Positions 17,223-25,350 of a stretch of 48,175 nt of DNA are shown here, piece after piece (the first letter of the stretch is position 1; the number at the start of each line of letters is the position of its first letter). The DNA is from Rhizobium sp. ASV20 (GTDB lineage: Bacteria; Pseudomonadota; Alphaproteobacteria; Rhizobiales; Rhizobiaceae), in assembly GCF_016429015.1 (NCBI RefSeq), contig NZ_JAELTU010000039.1:1-48175 (forward strand), in the 5' to 3' direction. Under the pieces are notes generated by a model, which did not search any database, was not told the origin of the DNA, and worked only from the letters and a program-made list of their open reading frames with translations. Made by a program: the position numbers and the translations under genes.

Positions 17223-18605
17223 ATGCTTCACAACTCGCTTCGCATGCGCGACATCGCGGTGCAGATCCATCCGCAGACCAATCTGGCTCTTCACGAAAAG
17301 ACCGGTCCGACGATCATGGCCCGCGGCGAGGGCGCCTATGTCTACGACGATGAAGGCAAGCAATATATCGAAGGCATGTCGGGCCTTTGGTGCGCCGCGC
17401 TCGGCATGAGCGAGAAGCGTCTGGTCGATGCTGCGACACGCCAGCTCAACACGCTGCCCTATTACCAGAATTTTGCCCACCGTGCGACTGAGCCGGGCAT
17501 CGAGCTTTCGGACCGGCTGCTGCGGCATGCTCCCGTGCCAATGTCGAAGGTCCTGTTTCAAAGCTCGGGATCGGAAGCGAACGACACGGCCGTCAAGCTC
17601 GTCTGGTACTACTTCCATTCGCAAGGGCGCTCGGAAAAGAAGAAGATCATCGCCCGCAAGCGCGGCTATCACGGCACGTCGATCGCATCGGCCAGCATTA
17701 CCGGCTTGCCGCATCTGCACCGCGACTGGAACCTGCCGCTCGACGGGTTCCTGCACGTGACTTGCCCGCATTATTACCGTGAGGGATTGCCGGGCGAAAC
17801 CGAAGAGGATTTTGCCACCCGCCTTGCGGAAGAGCTTGATGCGCTGATCGTTGCCGAAGGGCCGGAAACGGTCGCCGCCTTCTTTGCGGAGCCTGCAATG
17901 GGAACCGGCGGCGTCGTGTTGCCGCCGAAGACCTATTTCGAGAAGATCGAGAGGGTGTTGAAGAAGCATGATGTGCTTCTCGTGGCGGACGAGGTCATCA
18001 CCGGTTTCGGCCGCACCGGCAATTGGTGGGGAACCCAAACCTATGAGATGCATCCCGACCTCATCACCTGCGCGAAGGCGCTGACCTCGGCCTATATGCC
18101 CCTATCCGCCGTTCTGCTTTCCGAGCGGATCTACGAGGGAATGCGCGCCCAAAGCGAGAAGATCGGCGTGTTCGGTCACGGCTATACCTATGGCGCACAT
18201 CCGGTCGCCTGCGCGGTCGGTGTCGAGGCGCTGCGCATCTATGAGGAGGACGGCGTCATCGACGGCGTCAAGGTGCTCGGCGACCACATGGGCAAGCTGC
18301 TCCTGCCGCTGATCGACCATCCCCTCGTTGGCGAAGTCCGCGGCGTCGGCCTGATGTGGGGTGTGGAGCTCGTGCGCAACAAGAAGACCCGTGAGGCCTT
18401 TGCCCCGGAGCTCCAGTTCGGTCTCGGGGTGCAGAACCATGCCTTCGAGAATGGTCTCGTTTGCCGTTCTCTCGGCTCGGCGATCGCCTTCGCGCCGCCG
18501 CTGATCTCGACGGCCGCACAGATCGAGCAAATCGCTGACCGCTTCAAGCGTGCGCTCGACACGGCGCTCGACGATTACAACCGGTCCGGCGGAAAGCTCG
18601 ACTGA
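17223..18605 (+). CDS. Class III (omega-) aminotransferase
   Basis: A full-length 460-residue PLP-dependent class III aminotransferase. It shows SSGSEANDTAVKL (phosphate-binding region, residues 114-126), RGYHGTS, the PLP-contacting Asp256 in VADEVITGFGRTG and Schiff-base Lys285 in TCAKALTSAYMP. Members transfer terminal amino groups from putrescine, cadaverine, beta-alanine or amines to pyruvate or 2-oxoglutarate. Its place after a polyamine importer and before a deacetylase suggests that it converts an imported amine to an aldehyde, which an ALDH such as that at 4799-6229 could oxidise (inference). AGGAGG lies 5-10 bases before the ATG, 36 bp after the permease. Confidence 0.92.
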   Translation: MLHNSLRMRDIAVQIHPQTNLALHEKTGPTIMARGEGAYVYDDEGKQYIEGMSGLWCAALGMSEKRLVDAATRQLNTLPYYQNFAHRATEPGIELSDRLLRHAPVPMSKVLFQSSGSEANDTAVKLVWYYFHSQGRSEKKKIIARKRGYHGTSIASASITGLPHLHRDWNLPLDGFLHVTCPHYYREGLPGETEEDFATRLAEELDALIVAEGPETVAAFFAEPAMGTGGVVLPPKTYFEKIERVLKKHDVLLVADEVITGFGRTGNWWGTQTYEMHPDLITCAKALTSAYMPLSAVLLSERIYEGMRAQSEKIGVFGHGYTYGAHPVACAVGVEALRIYEEDGVIDGVKVLGDHMGKLLLPLIDHPLVGEVRGVGLMWGVELVRNKKTREAFAPELQFGLGVQNHAFENGLVCRSLGSAIAFAPPLISTAAQIEQIADRFKRALDTALDDYNRSGGKLD

Positions 18606-18628
18606 ACAGCGACCGAGGGAGGAAGCCG

Positions 18629-19648
18629 ATGCTGGCCGTATGCGATGATCGCCAGTCGCTACACCGACCGTTGACCCGGCTGGCGGGGGGCAGGCTTGCG
18701 CCGAACCCTGAGCAGCCGGATCGCATCGTCATGCTCAAGCAGGGGCTTGAGATGTTCGGTGCCAGGCTCGTTGCGCCCGCTGAACATGGAGGCGACGTCA
18801 TTACCGCTGTCCATGACGCCGATTATCTCGACTTCCTGCAAAACGGGTTTGCCGAATGGCAGAAATCTCCGGCCAATGGGCCGGAGATGCGCGCAAGCGT
18901 GCATCCGACAGTTCATATGAACCGCAAGCCGGTCGACATATTGGGGCGTGCCGGATATTTCCAAGCGGACGCCAGCTGTGTCCTCCTCGATGGAACCTGG
19001 GAGGCGGTCAAGGCAAGTGCCAATACGGCAGCGGACGCGATGATGCGGGTCTTGGATGGCGAGGAGCGTGTCTATGCCCTCTGCCGGCCGCCGGGCCATC
19101 ATGCCTATGCCGACAAGGCGGGCGGCTTCTGCTACCTCAACAATACTGCGATCGCAGCCCAGCTCGCGACGCGGAAGGGATTTCGCGTGGCGATCGTCGA
19201 CGTCGACGTGCATCACGGCAATGGCACGCAAACCATCTTCTATGATCGTTCGGATGTGCTCACGGTCTCGGTGCACGGCGACCCCGCCCATCTTTATCCC
19301 TATTACGTCGGCTATGCGGACGAGAGGGGCGAGGGACGCGGTCACGGGTTCAATCGGAACATTCCGGTGCCGCTTCTAAGTGACAGCGACGCCTATCTCG
19401 ATGCCGTGGATATTGCCTGCAATACAGCGGTTTCGTTCGCGCCGGATGTGGTGATCGTCGCGCTCGGCCTGGATGCTTCGTCCGACGATCCGTTCGCTTG
19501 CATGAATGTCGACGATGATGGCTTCAGGCGCATGGGGGAACGGCTGGGCAAACTATGCCGGAAGACTTTGGTGGTACAGGAGGGAGGCTATCCTTCGCCG
19601 CGGCTGCCGAACCTGCTGCAGAGCTTTTTGATCGGCTTTAACGCCTGA
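18629..19648 (+). CDS. Histone deacetylase-family hydrolase, acetylpolyamine amidohydrolase-like
   Basis: A 339-residue zinc hydrolase of the arginase/deacetylase fold. The active site is complete: His157-His158 in RPPGHHAY, zinc ligands Asp193 and His195 in DVDVHHGNGTQ, Asp282 in LGLDAS, and Tyr321 in QEGGY. Bacterial members next to polyamine transporters hydrolyse N-acetylputrescine, N-acetylcadaverine or similar amides to free amine and acetate. Length and motif spacing resemble acetylpolyamine amidohydrolase of Mycoplana. It closes the operon 23 bp after the aminotransferase gene. The order import, deacetylation, transamination is a reasonable reading of the gene set. Confidence 0.9.
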   Translation: MLAVCDDRQSLHRPLTRLAGGRLAPNPEQPDRIVMLKQGLEMFGARLVAPAEHGGDVITAVHDADYLDFLQNGFAEWQKSPANGPEMRASVHPTVHMNRKPVDILGRAGYFQADASCVLLDGTWEAVKASANTAADAMMRVLDGEERVYALCRPPGHHAYADKAGGFCYLNNTAIAAQLATRKGFRVAIVDVDVHHGNGTQTIFYDRSDVLTVSVHGDPAHLYPYYVGYADERGEGRGHGFNRNIPVPLLSDSDAYLDAVDIACNTAVSFAPDVVIVALGLDASSDDPFACMNVDDDGFRRMGERLGKLCRKTLVVQEGGYPSPRLPNLLQSFLIGFNA

Positions 19649-19709
19649 TCCGACACGTCTGCGGTTGCGTAGCGCGCCGCTCTGACGTCAATCAATAGTG
19701 GAGGAAACG

Positions 19710-21041
19710 ATGGTGGAGCTTGCACCGCAAGCGACGGCGATCAGCCATGTCCGTGATCTGGCATACAGAAAGGTCGCCTGGCGCATCATGCCTCTTATCA
19801 TGTTGTGCTACATCGCCAACTACATAGATCGGACGAATGTCGGCATCGCCCAGATCCATATGCGAACCGACCTTGGCTTCACCGACGAGGTCTATGGAAT
19901 CGGAGTGGGCCTGTTCTTTGTGGGCTTCATTCTCTTCGAGGTGCCAAGTAACCTCCTTCTTGCCCGTATCGGTGCGAGGCGAACCTTACTGCGTATCATG
20001 GTCGGTTGGGGAGTGATGACTTCACTCACGATGTTCGTCCGGACGCCCTACGAATTTTACGGCGCGCGCATATTGCTCGGCATGGCCGAGGCGGGGTTCT
20101 TCCCTGGCGTGCTTCTCTATCTGACCTATTGGTTTCCATCGACCAGGCGCACGAAGATAACCGCGGTCTTTTTTCTGGGGCTTCCCATTTCCGGTATCGT
20201 TGGATCGCCGTTGTCGGGTTGGATCATGCGCACTTTTGATGATGCATTCGGGTTCCAAAGCTGGCAGTGGCTGTTTCTTCTCGAGGGAATACCCGCCGCT
20301 TTGCTCGGTCTTGCGGCATTTTTCTGGCTTCAGGACAGGCCAGCCGATGCGACCTGGCTGACAGAGGAAGAGCGAGCGATCATCGAGGCAGACCTTGCCG
20401 ATGAACGTCGGCAGAAGCAGCAGGGCGAGCGTGAGCACCGGTCGGGACTTCGAAAAGCGCTCAGCGATCCGCGCGTCTATGTCCTCGGCTTGATCGGTTG
20501 CGGCACCTATACGCTGGCCAATGCGGTATCCTTCTGGTCACCTCTCCTGATCAACGCGTCCGGCGTGAAGGAAGTGCTTGATATAGGCCTGCTTGCGGGA
20601 CTTCCCCCGATGGTCGGTATTGTCGTCATGATCCTGGTTGGTATCCATTCTGACAAGACCCTTGAAAGACGCTGGCATGCTGCCATTTGCGAACTGATCG
20701 GTGCCGGAGCGCTTGTCGCTCTGTCGTTTTCCATCGGTCAACCCGTACTCACCATGGTTTTCATCGCAGTCATGACGGCTGCCCACTATAGTGGCCTTAC
20801 GGTTTTCTGGTCCATTCCGTCGGTCTATCTCTCAGATGAAGCGAAGGCGAGCGGGATCGCCATTTCAACGGCGATGGGTTCGGTCGCTGCGGCCGCGACA
20901 CCGATGATGCTTGGTTATATCCGCAGCGCGACGGGATCGCTCTCGCTCGGCCTGCAGATTTCGGCCGTGATCATAGCGATCGCCAGTCTGATCTTACTGG
21001 TCGGTATTCCAGCCTCGGCGCTGCGCGAGAAGCATCGGTGA
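19710..21041 (+). CDS. MFS transporter, anion:cation symporter (ACS) family
   Basis: A 443-residue major facilitator with 12 predicted membrane spans. N-terminal features RIMPLIMLCYIANYIDRTNVG and FFVGFILFEVPSNLLLARIGARR are the ACS signature shared by tartrate, phthalate, glucarate and 4-hydroxyphenylacetate carriers. The central cytoplasmic loop (about residues 205-255) is charged. Start ATG 19710 follows GGAGGAAAC. It is 61 bp after the deacetylase gene and may be the last member of that operon; its substrate is probably an organic acid. Confidence 0.9.
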   Translation: MVELAPQATAISHVRDLAYRKVAWRIMPLIMLCYIANYIDRTNVGIAQIHMRTDLGFTDEVYGIGVGLFFVGFILFEVPSNLLLARIGARRTLLRIMVGWGVMTSLTMFVRTPYEFYGARILLGMAEAGFFPGVLLYLTYWFPSTRRTKITAVFFLGLPISGIVGSPLSGWIMRTFDDAFGFQSWQWLFLLEGIPAALLGLAAFFWLQDRPADATWLTEEERAIIEADLADERRQKQQGEREHRSGLRKALSDPRVYVLGLIGCGTYTLANAVSFWSPLLINASGVKEVLDIGLLAGLPPMVGIVVMILVGIHSDKTLERRWHAAICELIGAGALVALSFSIGQPVLTMVFIAVMTAAHYSGLTVFWSIPSVYLSDEAKASGIAISTAMGSVAAAATPMMLGYIRSATGSLSLGLQISAVIIAIASLILLVGIPASALREKHR

Positions 21042-21084
21042 TCTCTCGTCGGCACTGCATCGATTTTCAACCAGCGAGGGCCTG

Positions 21085-21524
21085 ATGGAATTGCCTACCT
21101 CTTATGATCATTGGACCCAGCTCGATAGCCTAGGGTTTTCTGCATTGGTCGGCCCGATCTTCGGCCGGATCGAAGATGATGGGCGCAGCCTTTATCGTCT
21201 TGATCCCCAGGAGCATCATCGAAACAGGAGTGGTGTCGTTCATGGTGGTGTGATCATGACGCTAGCCGATATTGCGGCGGCGCACACCTCGCGAAGAGCG
21301 GCGCCGGGTTGCGGCCTCACGACGGTTCAGACGGATGTTCATTTTATGCGCGCAGCCTCCATCACCATGCCGCTGATCTGCGAATGCATCATCGACAAGC
21401 TGGGGCTTTCTTTGGCCTTCGTGGACACAGGGTGACATCGGATGAGCAGGTCGTCGCAACGGTTCGCAGCATCTGGCGTGTCACCGAAAAGAAAGGCGCG
21501 CGGATTGCGATCGAAGCCTCCTGA
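21085..21524 (+). pseudogene. PaaI-type hotdog thioesterase interrupted by a -1 frameshift
   Basis: The first 116 codons encode a PaaI/YdiI-like acyl-CoA thioesterase with the hotdog motif RSGVVHGGVIMTLADIAAA and a following core strand. The frame stops at TGA 21433-21435, inside what should be the last beta strands. The missing C-terminus (RVTSDEQVVATVRSIWRVTEKKG, ending at 21524) is present in another frame. A single base lost near the GGG at 21430-21432 explains the switch; restoring one G joins the halves into about 146 residues. It is either a real inactivating deletion or a sequence error in a short G-run. It follows the MFS gene by 43 bp. Confidence 0.75.
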
Positions 21525-21668
21525 CATATGCTGGCGACCGGTCCGTGTGGTTTCGCAAAGGCTGTGGGGATACTCTGGGCACGACAAGCATTCGCCGGAA
21601 CCGCCGCTGATTCCCGAGTGACGCACTTATTATTGACCACGGAGATCGCCTTCCTGCCGTATGGAATT

Positions 21669-21699
21669 AGCGTGTAGTTTCTAATAAAAACTACACGCT
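21669..21699. repeat. Perfect 12-bp inverted repeat
   Basis: AGCGTGTAGTTT (21669-21680) and AAACTACACGCT (21688-21699) flank a 7-base loop between convergent genes. Neither side has a T-run beyond the stem. It could act as a two-way terminator-like hairpin or as a protein site. Confidence 0.6.
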
Positions 21700-21744
21700 G
21701 GCGATCTCTCATGATTTTAGGCACACCAGTTCAGTCGCATGCGG

Positions 21745-22665
21745 TTAGGATTGATGGATGAAATCGATGATGAGGCTTGCAACGTTTTCCGGTGCATCCT
21801 CGAAGCAATAATGTCCGACGCGGGGGAGGCGTTTGACCGGGGCTGTCGGGAAGATCGCGGAAAATAGCGGTAGAAAATGCTCTGCCGCAAGCGTGCGGTC
21901 GGCTTCTCCCCAGATTGCCAATGCCGGCTTGGTGCGGATCGCCTGATAGGCGGCCGCGTCGGGCATTTCGAACGTGTGAGCACCCATGGCGAACCCCTTG
22001 GCCCAGCCGATTGCGCCGAGACAGTCTTCCGGCGCTGTAAAGGGTGCCGCATAGGCAGAGAGCCACTCGTTCGTGATGATCGCGTTGTTCTCAAAGCCGT
22101 TCAGCTTCAACGTGCTCAGGATGTTGAAGGAAAGCTGGCCAAGAACAGCGTCGAGGCTACCATCTTCGTTGGCCTTTCTGGTCCACTTAAACCAGGGTGC
22201 GGCGCCCGCATTGGCGATGATCCGATCAAGCAGATCAGGTTGGCCGAAAGGCGTTGGCGCGTTTGCCGAAATCACTCGTCGGATTCGGTGCGGGTGCCGG
22301 CTCGCCAGCCCCATGCCGACAGGGCCACCGAAATCATGCATGACGAGCGTAATGTCACGCAGGTCCAGCGCAAGCACAAATCTCTCGAGGTTATCGATGT
22401 GATCCTGAAGCCAGTAGGTGCGGTCTTTCGGTGTCTCGCTCTTACCGAAGCCCATATGGTCAGGAACGATCACTCGATGCGTTTGAGCCGCGATCGGGAT
22501 CAGGTGGCGAAACAGATAGCCCCAGGTGGGTTCGCCGTGCAGGCATAACACCACGTCGCCGTCTTGTGGTCCTTCATCGACATAATGCATCCGAAAGCCG
22601 GGTGCCTTGGTGTAGTGCGGCGAAAATGGAAACGTACCGCCGAATGTTGCGTCGGATATGCTCAT
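21745..22665 (-). CDS. Haloalkane dehalogenase-like alpha/beta hydrolase
   Basis: A 306-residue alpha/beta hydrolase. The oxyanion region LHGEPTWGYLFR (residues 42-53) is the haloalkane dehalogenase form. The nucleophile is Asp111 in VMHDFGGPVG, and the catalytic His lies in RVGHYCFED near residue 287. In dehalogenases such as DhlA the residue after the nucleophile is a halide-binding Trp; here it is Phe112, so dehalogenase activity is doubtful and epoxide or other hydrolysis is possible. It probably shares a transcript with the alpha/beta hydrolase gene 92 bp upstream, under the divergent HxlR regulator. Confidence 0.87.
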   Translation of the reverse strand: MSISDATFGGTFPFSPHYTKAPGFRMHYVDEGPQDGDVVLCLHGEPTWGYLFRHLIPIAAQTHRVIVPDHMGFGKSETPKDRTYWLQDHIDNLERFVLALDLRDITLVMHDFGGPVGMGLASRHPHRIRRVISANAPTPFGQPDLLDRIIANAGAAPWFKWTRKANEDGSLDAVLGQLSFNILSTLKLNGFENNAIITNEWLSAYAAPFTAPEDCLGAIGWAKGFAMGAHTFEMPDAAAYQAIRTKPALAIWGEADRTLAAEHFLPLFSAIFPTAPVKRLPRVGHYCFEDAPENVASLIIDFIHQS

Positions 22666-22757
22666 GGAATGGCTCTCTCTTTGGGGCGGCTGCGTGTCGG
22701 GATCGGCACGCAGCCGGCTTTCAGGCAGGCAAATGTTGTGAGTTGCGCCAGGCGCGT

Positions 22758-23615
22758 TTAAAGCGCAGCCGCGAAACGCTTGATGTGCGCGGCGATCGCC
22801 TCGGATTGTTCCTCAAGCGCGAAATGACCGGTGTCGAGCAGGTTGAAGTCGACTTTGGTCAGATCCCGTCGATAAGGGTGAGCGCCGGAGGCCGGGAAGA
22901 TGTGGTCGTTCTGACCCCAGGTGATCAGCGTCGGTGGTTGATGCTTGCGGAAGTACTCATGCCATTCGGGATAGAGAGCCGGGTTGGTCCGGTAGTCGTA
23001 AAGGAGATCGACCATCATGTCCCTGTTGCCGGGTCGATCCAGAAGTGCCTTTTGAAGTATCCAGCTGTCCGGATTTATCGTCGATATATCTTTGACGCCG
23101 TGCGTGTAGTTCCACTCCAACGCCTCGTCCGACATGGCTGCCTCGCGGATTCTTTGGAAGTTTTCCGGTGAGGGGTCGCGCCACAGCGCTTTTGGCAGCT
23201 CCCAGAAACTATCGGGCAGCCCCTCTTCATAGGCATTGGCATTCTGCACGATCAGAAACGAGACTTTTTCAGGGTGCCGGACAGCCAGGCGAAACCCGAC
23301 CGGGCCGCCGAAATCCTGCATGTAGAGCGCATATTTTGTAAGCCCGATCTTATCGGTAAATTTTTCCACCACCTCCGCCAGATGGTCGAACGTATAGGAG
23401 AAGCCCTCCCTGGACGGCGCTTGGCTGTGACCAAAACCCGGGTAATCGGGCGCGACCAGATGAAACCGATCGGACAATCGATCGATCAGCTCGCGAAACA
23501 TGAAAGAGGATGCGGGGAAGCCGTGCAGAAGCAGGATTGTCGGATGGTCGGGATTCCCTGCCTCCCGATAGAAGACTTCAACCCCGTCAACATCAATTCG
23601 GTGATAGTGCGTCAT
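22758..23615 (-). CDS. Alpha/beta hydrolase, epoxide-hydrolase-like
   Basis: A 285-residue alpha/beta hydrolase with HGFPASS (oxyanion hole, residues 31-37), DYPGFGHS, nucleophile Asp101 in YMQDFGGPVGFRLA and catalytic His in LDTGHFALEE. The aspartate nucleophile groups it with epoxide hydrolases and dehalogenases rather than with serine esterases. Its DFGGPVG nucleophile elbow is the same as in its downstream neighbour, suggesting related substrates. GGAG precedes the ATG by five bases. The start faces the HxlR gene across 170 bp, so it is probably its target. Confidence 0.87.
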   Translation of the reverse strand: MTHYHRIDVDGVEVFYREAGNPDHPTILLLHGFPASSFMFRELIDRLSDRFHLVAPDYPGFGHSQAPSREGFSYTFDHLAEVVEKFTDKIGLTKYALYMQDFGGPVGFRLAVRHPEKVSFLIVQNANAYEEGLPDSFWELPKALWRDPSPENFQRIREAAMSDEALEWNYTHGVKDISTINPDSWILQKALLDRPGNRDMMVDLLYDYRTNPALYPEWHEYFRKHQPPTLITWGQNDHIFPASGAHPYRRDLTKVDFNLLDTGHFALEEQSEAIAAHIKRFAAAL

Positions 23616-23652
23616 GTCAACTCCAGTTCCGCAGCCGCCTCATTTGCGGCTG

Positions 23653-23677
23653 CCGTGGTTGCATATTGAAACCACGG
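23653..23677. promoter_or_regulatory. Inverted repeat in hydrolase/HxlR divergent region
   Basis: CCGTGGTT (23653-23660) and AACCACGG (23670-23677) form an 8-bp perfect palindrome around a 9-base centre. A nearby TTGCAACC (23702-23709) is the inverse of GGTTGCA beginning at 23657. This is a candidate HxlR operator; the assignment is by position only. Confidence 0.4.
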
Positions 23678-23785
23678 AATGGCTATCACTTGCGGTTTTA
23701 GTTTGCAACCTTTATGTTTGAGGCTGATGGTGATCGCCCAAAAGCGGTCTGGGTGCCTTTACGTGGAGCGCGGGTCGAGCGAGAA

Positions 23786-24253
23786 ATGGCAAAGAGAATT
23801 AGCCACAGGGATTCAATGTGCGGTGTTGCCCGACCTTTGGACGCGATTGGCGATTGGTGGTCGCTACTGATCGTCCGTGACGCTTTCAATGGTCTGCGGC
23901 GTTTCGGCGAGTTTCAAAAGAACCTGGGGCTTGCGAAGAACATTCTCTCGGCTCGCCTGCGCAATCTGGTCGCGCACGGCATCATGGACATAGTGCCGGC
24001 GTCGGATGGCAGCCCCTATCAGGAATATGTGCTCACGGAGAAGGGGCGGGGCCTTTTCCCGCTTCTGGTCGCTCTGCGGCAATGGGGAGAGGATTTCTTT
24101 TTCGAACCGGACGAGAAACACGTGCTGCTGGTCGATCGCAAGGTCGGTATGCCAGTGCGAAAACTCGAGTTGCGCTCGCAGGATGGACGTGTGCTTGGTC
24201 CGGAGGACACCGTGGTGAAATTGGTGCCGGGAACCGGCGAGCTCGAACCATAA
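23786..24253 (+). CDS. HxlR family transcriptional regulator
   Basis: A 155-residue winged-helix regulator of the HxlR type. The N-terminal Cys of the motif SMCGVARPLDAIGDWWSLLIVRDAF is present; in some members such a cysteine senses aldehydes or quinones. The recognition region FGEFQKNLGLAKNILSARLRNLVAHGI and wing follow. A C-terminal extension of about 40 residues (RKVGMPVRKLELRS...) is found in some proteobacterial members. The frame is open from 23714, but ATG 23786 gives the usual N-terminus. It is divergent from the two alpha/beta hydrolase genes and probably controls them. Confidence 0.88.
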   Translation: MAKRISHRDSMCGVARPLDAIGDWWSLLIVRDAFNGLRRFGEFQKNLGLAKNILSARLRNLVAHGIMDIVPASDGSPYQEYVLTEKGRGLFPLLVALRQWGEDFFFEPDEKHVLLVDRKVGMPVRKLELRSQDGRVLGPEDTVVKLVPGTGELEP

Positions 24254-24261
24254 AGCGTGCC

Positions 24262-24287
24262 GTGCAAATGGGCTGAGCCGTTTGCAC
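24262..24287. other. Hairpin between convergent hxlR-type and lysR-type genes
   Basis: GTGCAAA (24262-24268) pairs with TTTGCAC (24281-24287), with a further GGC/GCC pairing inside. It fills the 44-bp gap between convergent genes and may be a two-way terminator without a strong T-run. Confidence 0.4.
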
Positions 24288-24297
24288 TGAACGGCAG

Positions 24298-25212
24298 CTA
24301 TGCACCATCCATTCTTCGGGCTGGAAACAGATTCTGGGCCATGAAGTCGATGAAAGCGCGAACCTTCGGCAATATCTGTTGGTTCGATGGCCATAATATT
24401 CGAAAGGGAATGGCGTTGTCCCAATCCGACCACTCGTCCAGCACGATTGTCAGCTCGCCACGCGCCAATGCCGCTTGCACCGCAAAATCGGAAAGGCAGG
24501 CAATGCCCAGGCCCTGCAGGGTCATATGCAACAGCACTTCGATATTGCCGCAGCTCATGCGCGCGCGCAGGCGTACGTTCGCATCCGCACCGGCCCGTCG
24601 CAGCGGCCATCTCTGTAACTGACCGGTGGTGGGAAAGCGGTAAAGCAGACAGGCGTGCTGTTCCAGATCTTCCGGCTGTTGGGGCATGCCGTGGGCTGCG
24701 AGATATCCGGGTGTGGCGACATAGAGAAAACGGCTCTCGCCCAGAAGCCGGCTCATCAGGCGTGAATCGCTCGTCCCTGTCCCGCCTCGTATCACTGCGT
24801 CGAAGCCCTCGCCGATCACGTCGACCAAGCGGTCGCTGAAATCCAGGTCCAGTTCGATCTTGGGATAACGCTCGGCGAATGCAGCTAGTGCGGGCTGCAT
24901 CAGGCCGCTGACCATCGGCAGACTGATGCGAAGCCGACCGCTGGGTTCTGAAGAGGCATTCATCAGCTCACGTTCGGCTGCGGCAAGCTCGTCGATGATC
25001 CGACGGCAACGCTCCAGAAACAGACTGCCCTCCGTCGTCAACGCCACTTGCCGTGTGCTGCGTTGAAATAGTCGGACGCCCAGTTTTCTTTCCAGCCGGG
25101 CCACGCCCCGGCTGACGGCAGGTGGCGAAATCCCCAATCGTGCCGCCGCGGCGGCAAAGCTGCGGGTTTCCGCGACGCGTATGAAGATCGTCATGCCGCT
25201 AAGGCTATCCAT
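24298..25212 (-). CDS. LysR family transcriptional regulator
   Basis: A 304-residue LysR regulator. The N-terminal helix-turn-helix reads FAAAAARLGISPPAVSRGVARLERKLGVRLFQRSTR, followed by the linker helix and a periplasmic-binding-like effector domain from about residue 90. The length is typical. A TTG at 25221 would add three residues; ATG 25212 is preferred. It is divergent from the MFS gene at 25351 across 138 bp, the standard LysR arrangement, so it probably controls that exporter. The effector cannot be inferred. Confidence 0.92.
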   Translation of the reverse strand: MDSLSGMTIFIRVAETRSFAAAAARLGISPPAVSRGVARLERKLGVRLFQRSTRQVALTTEGSLFLERCRRIIDELAAAERELMNASSEPSGRLRISLPMVSGLMQPALAAFAERYPKIELDLDFSDRLVDVIGEGFDAVIRGGTGTSDSRLMSRLLGESRFLYVATPGYLAAHGMPQQPEDLEQHACLLYRFPTTGQLQRWPLRRAGADANVRLRARMSCGNIEVLLHMTLQGLGIACLSDFAVQAALARGELTIVLDEWSDWDNAIPFRILWPSNQQILPKVRAFIDFMAQNLFPARRMDGA

Positions 25213-25350
25213 GTCTTTCAATCATATCAAATAGGTTATCAATGAAGTGATCATTGGGCCATTTATCCCTCATTGCAACGAAAATAGCATGAATATCCTG
25301 TTGTTTCGCCTTGCGGCCGGGGGTCGCATCGGCCCATCCAGAGGTCTTTC

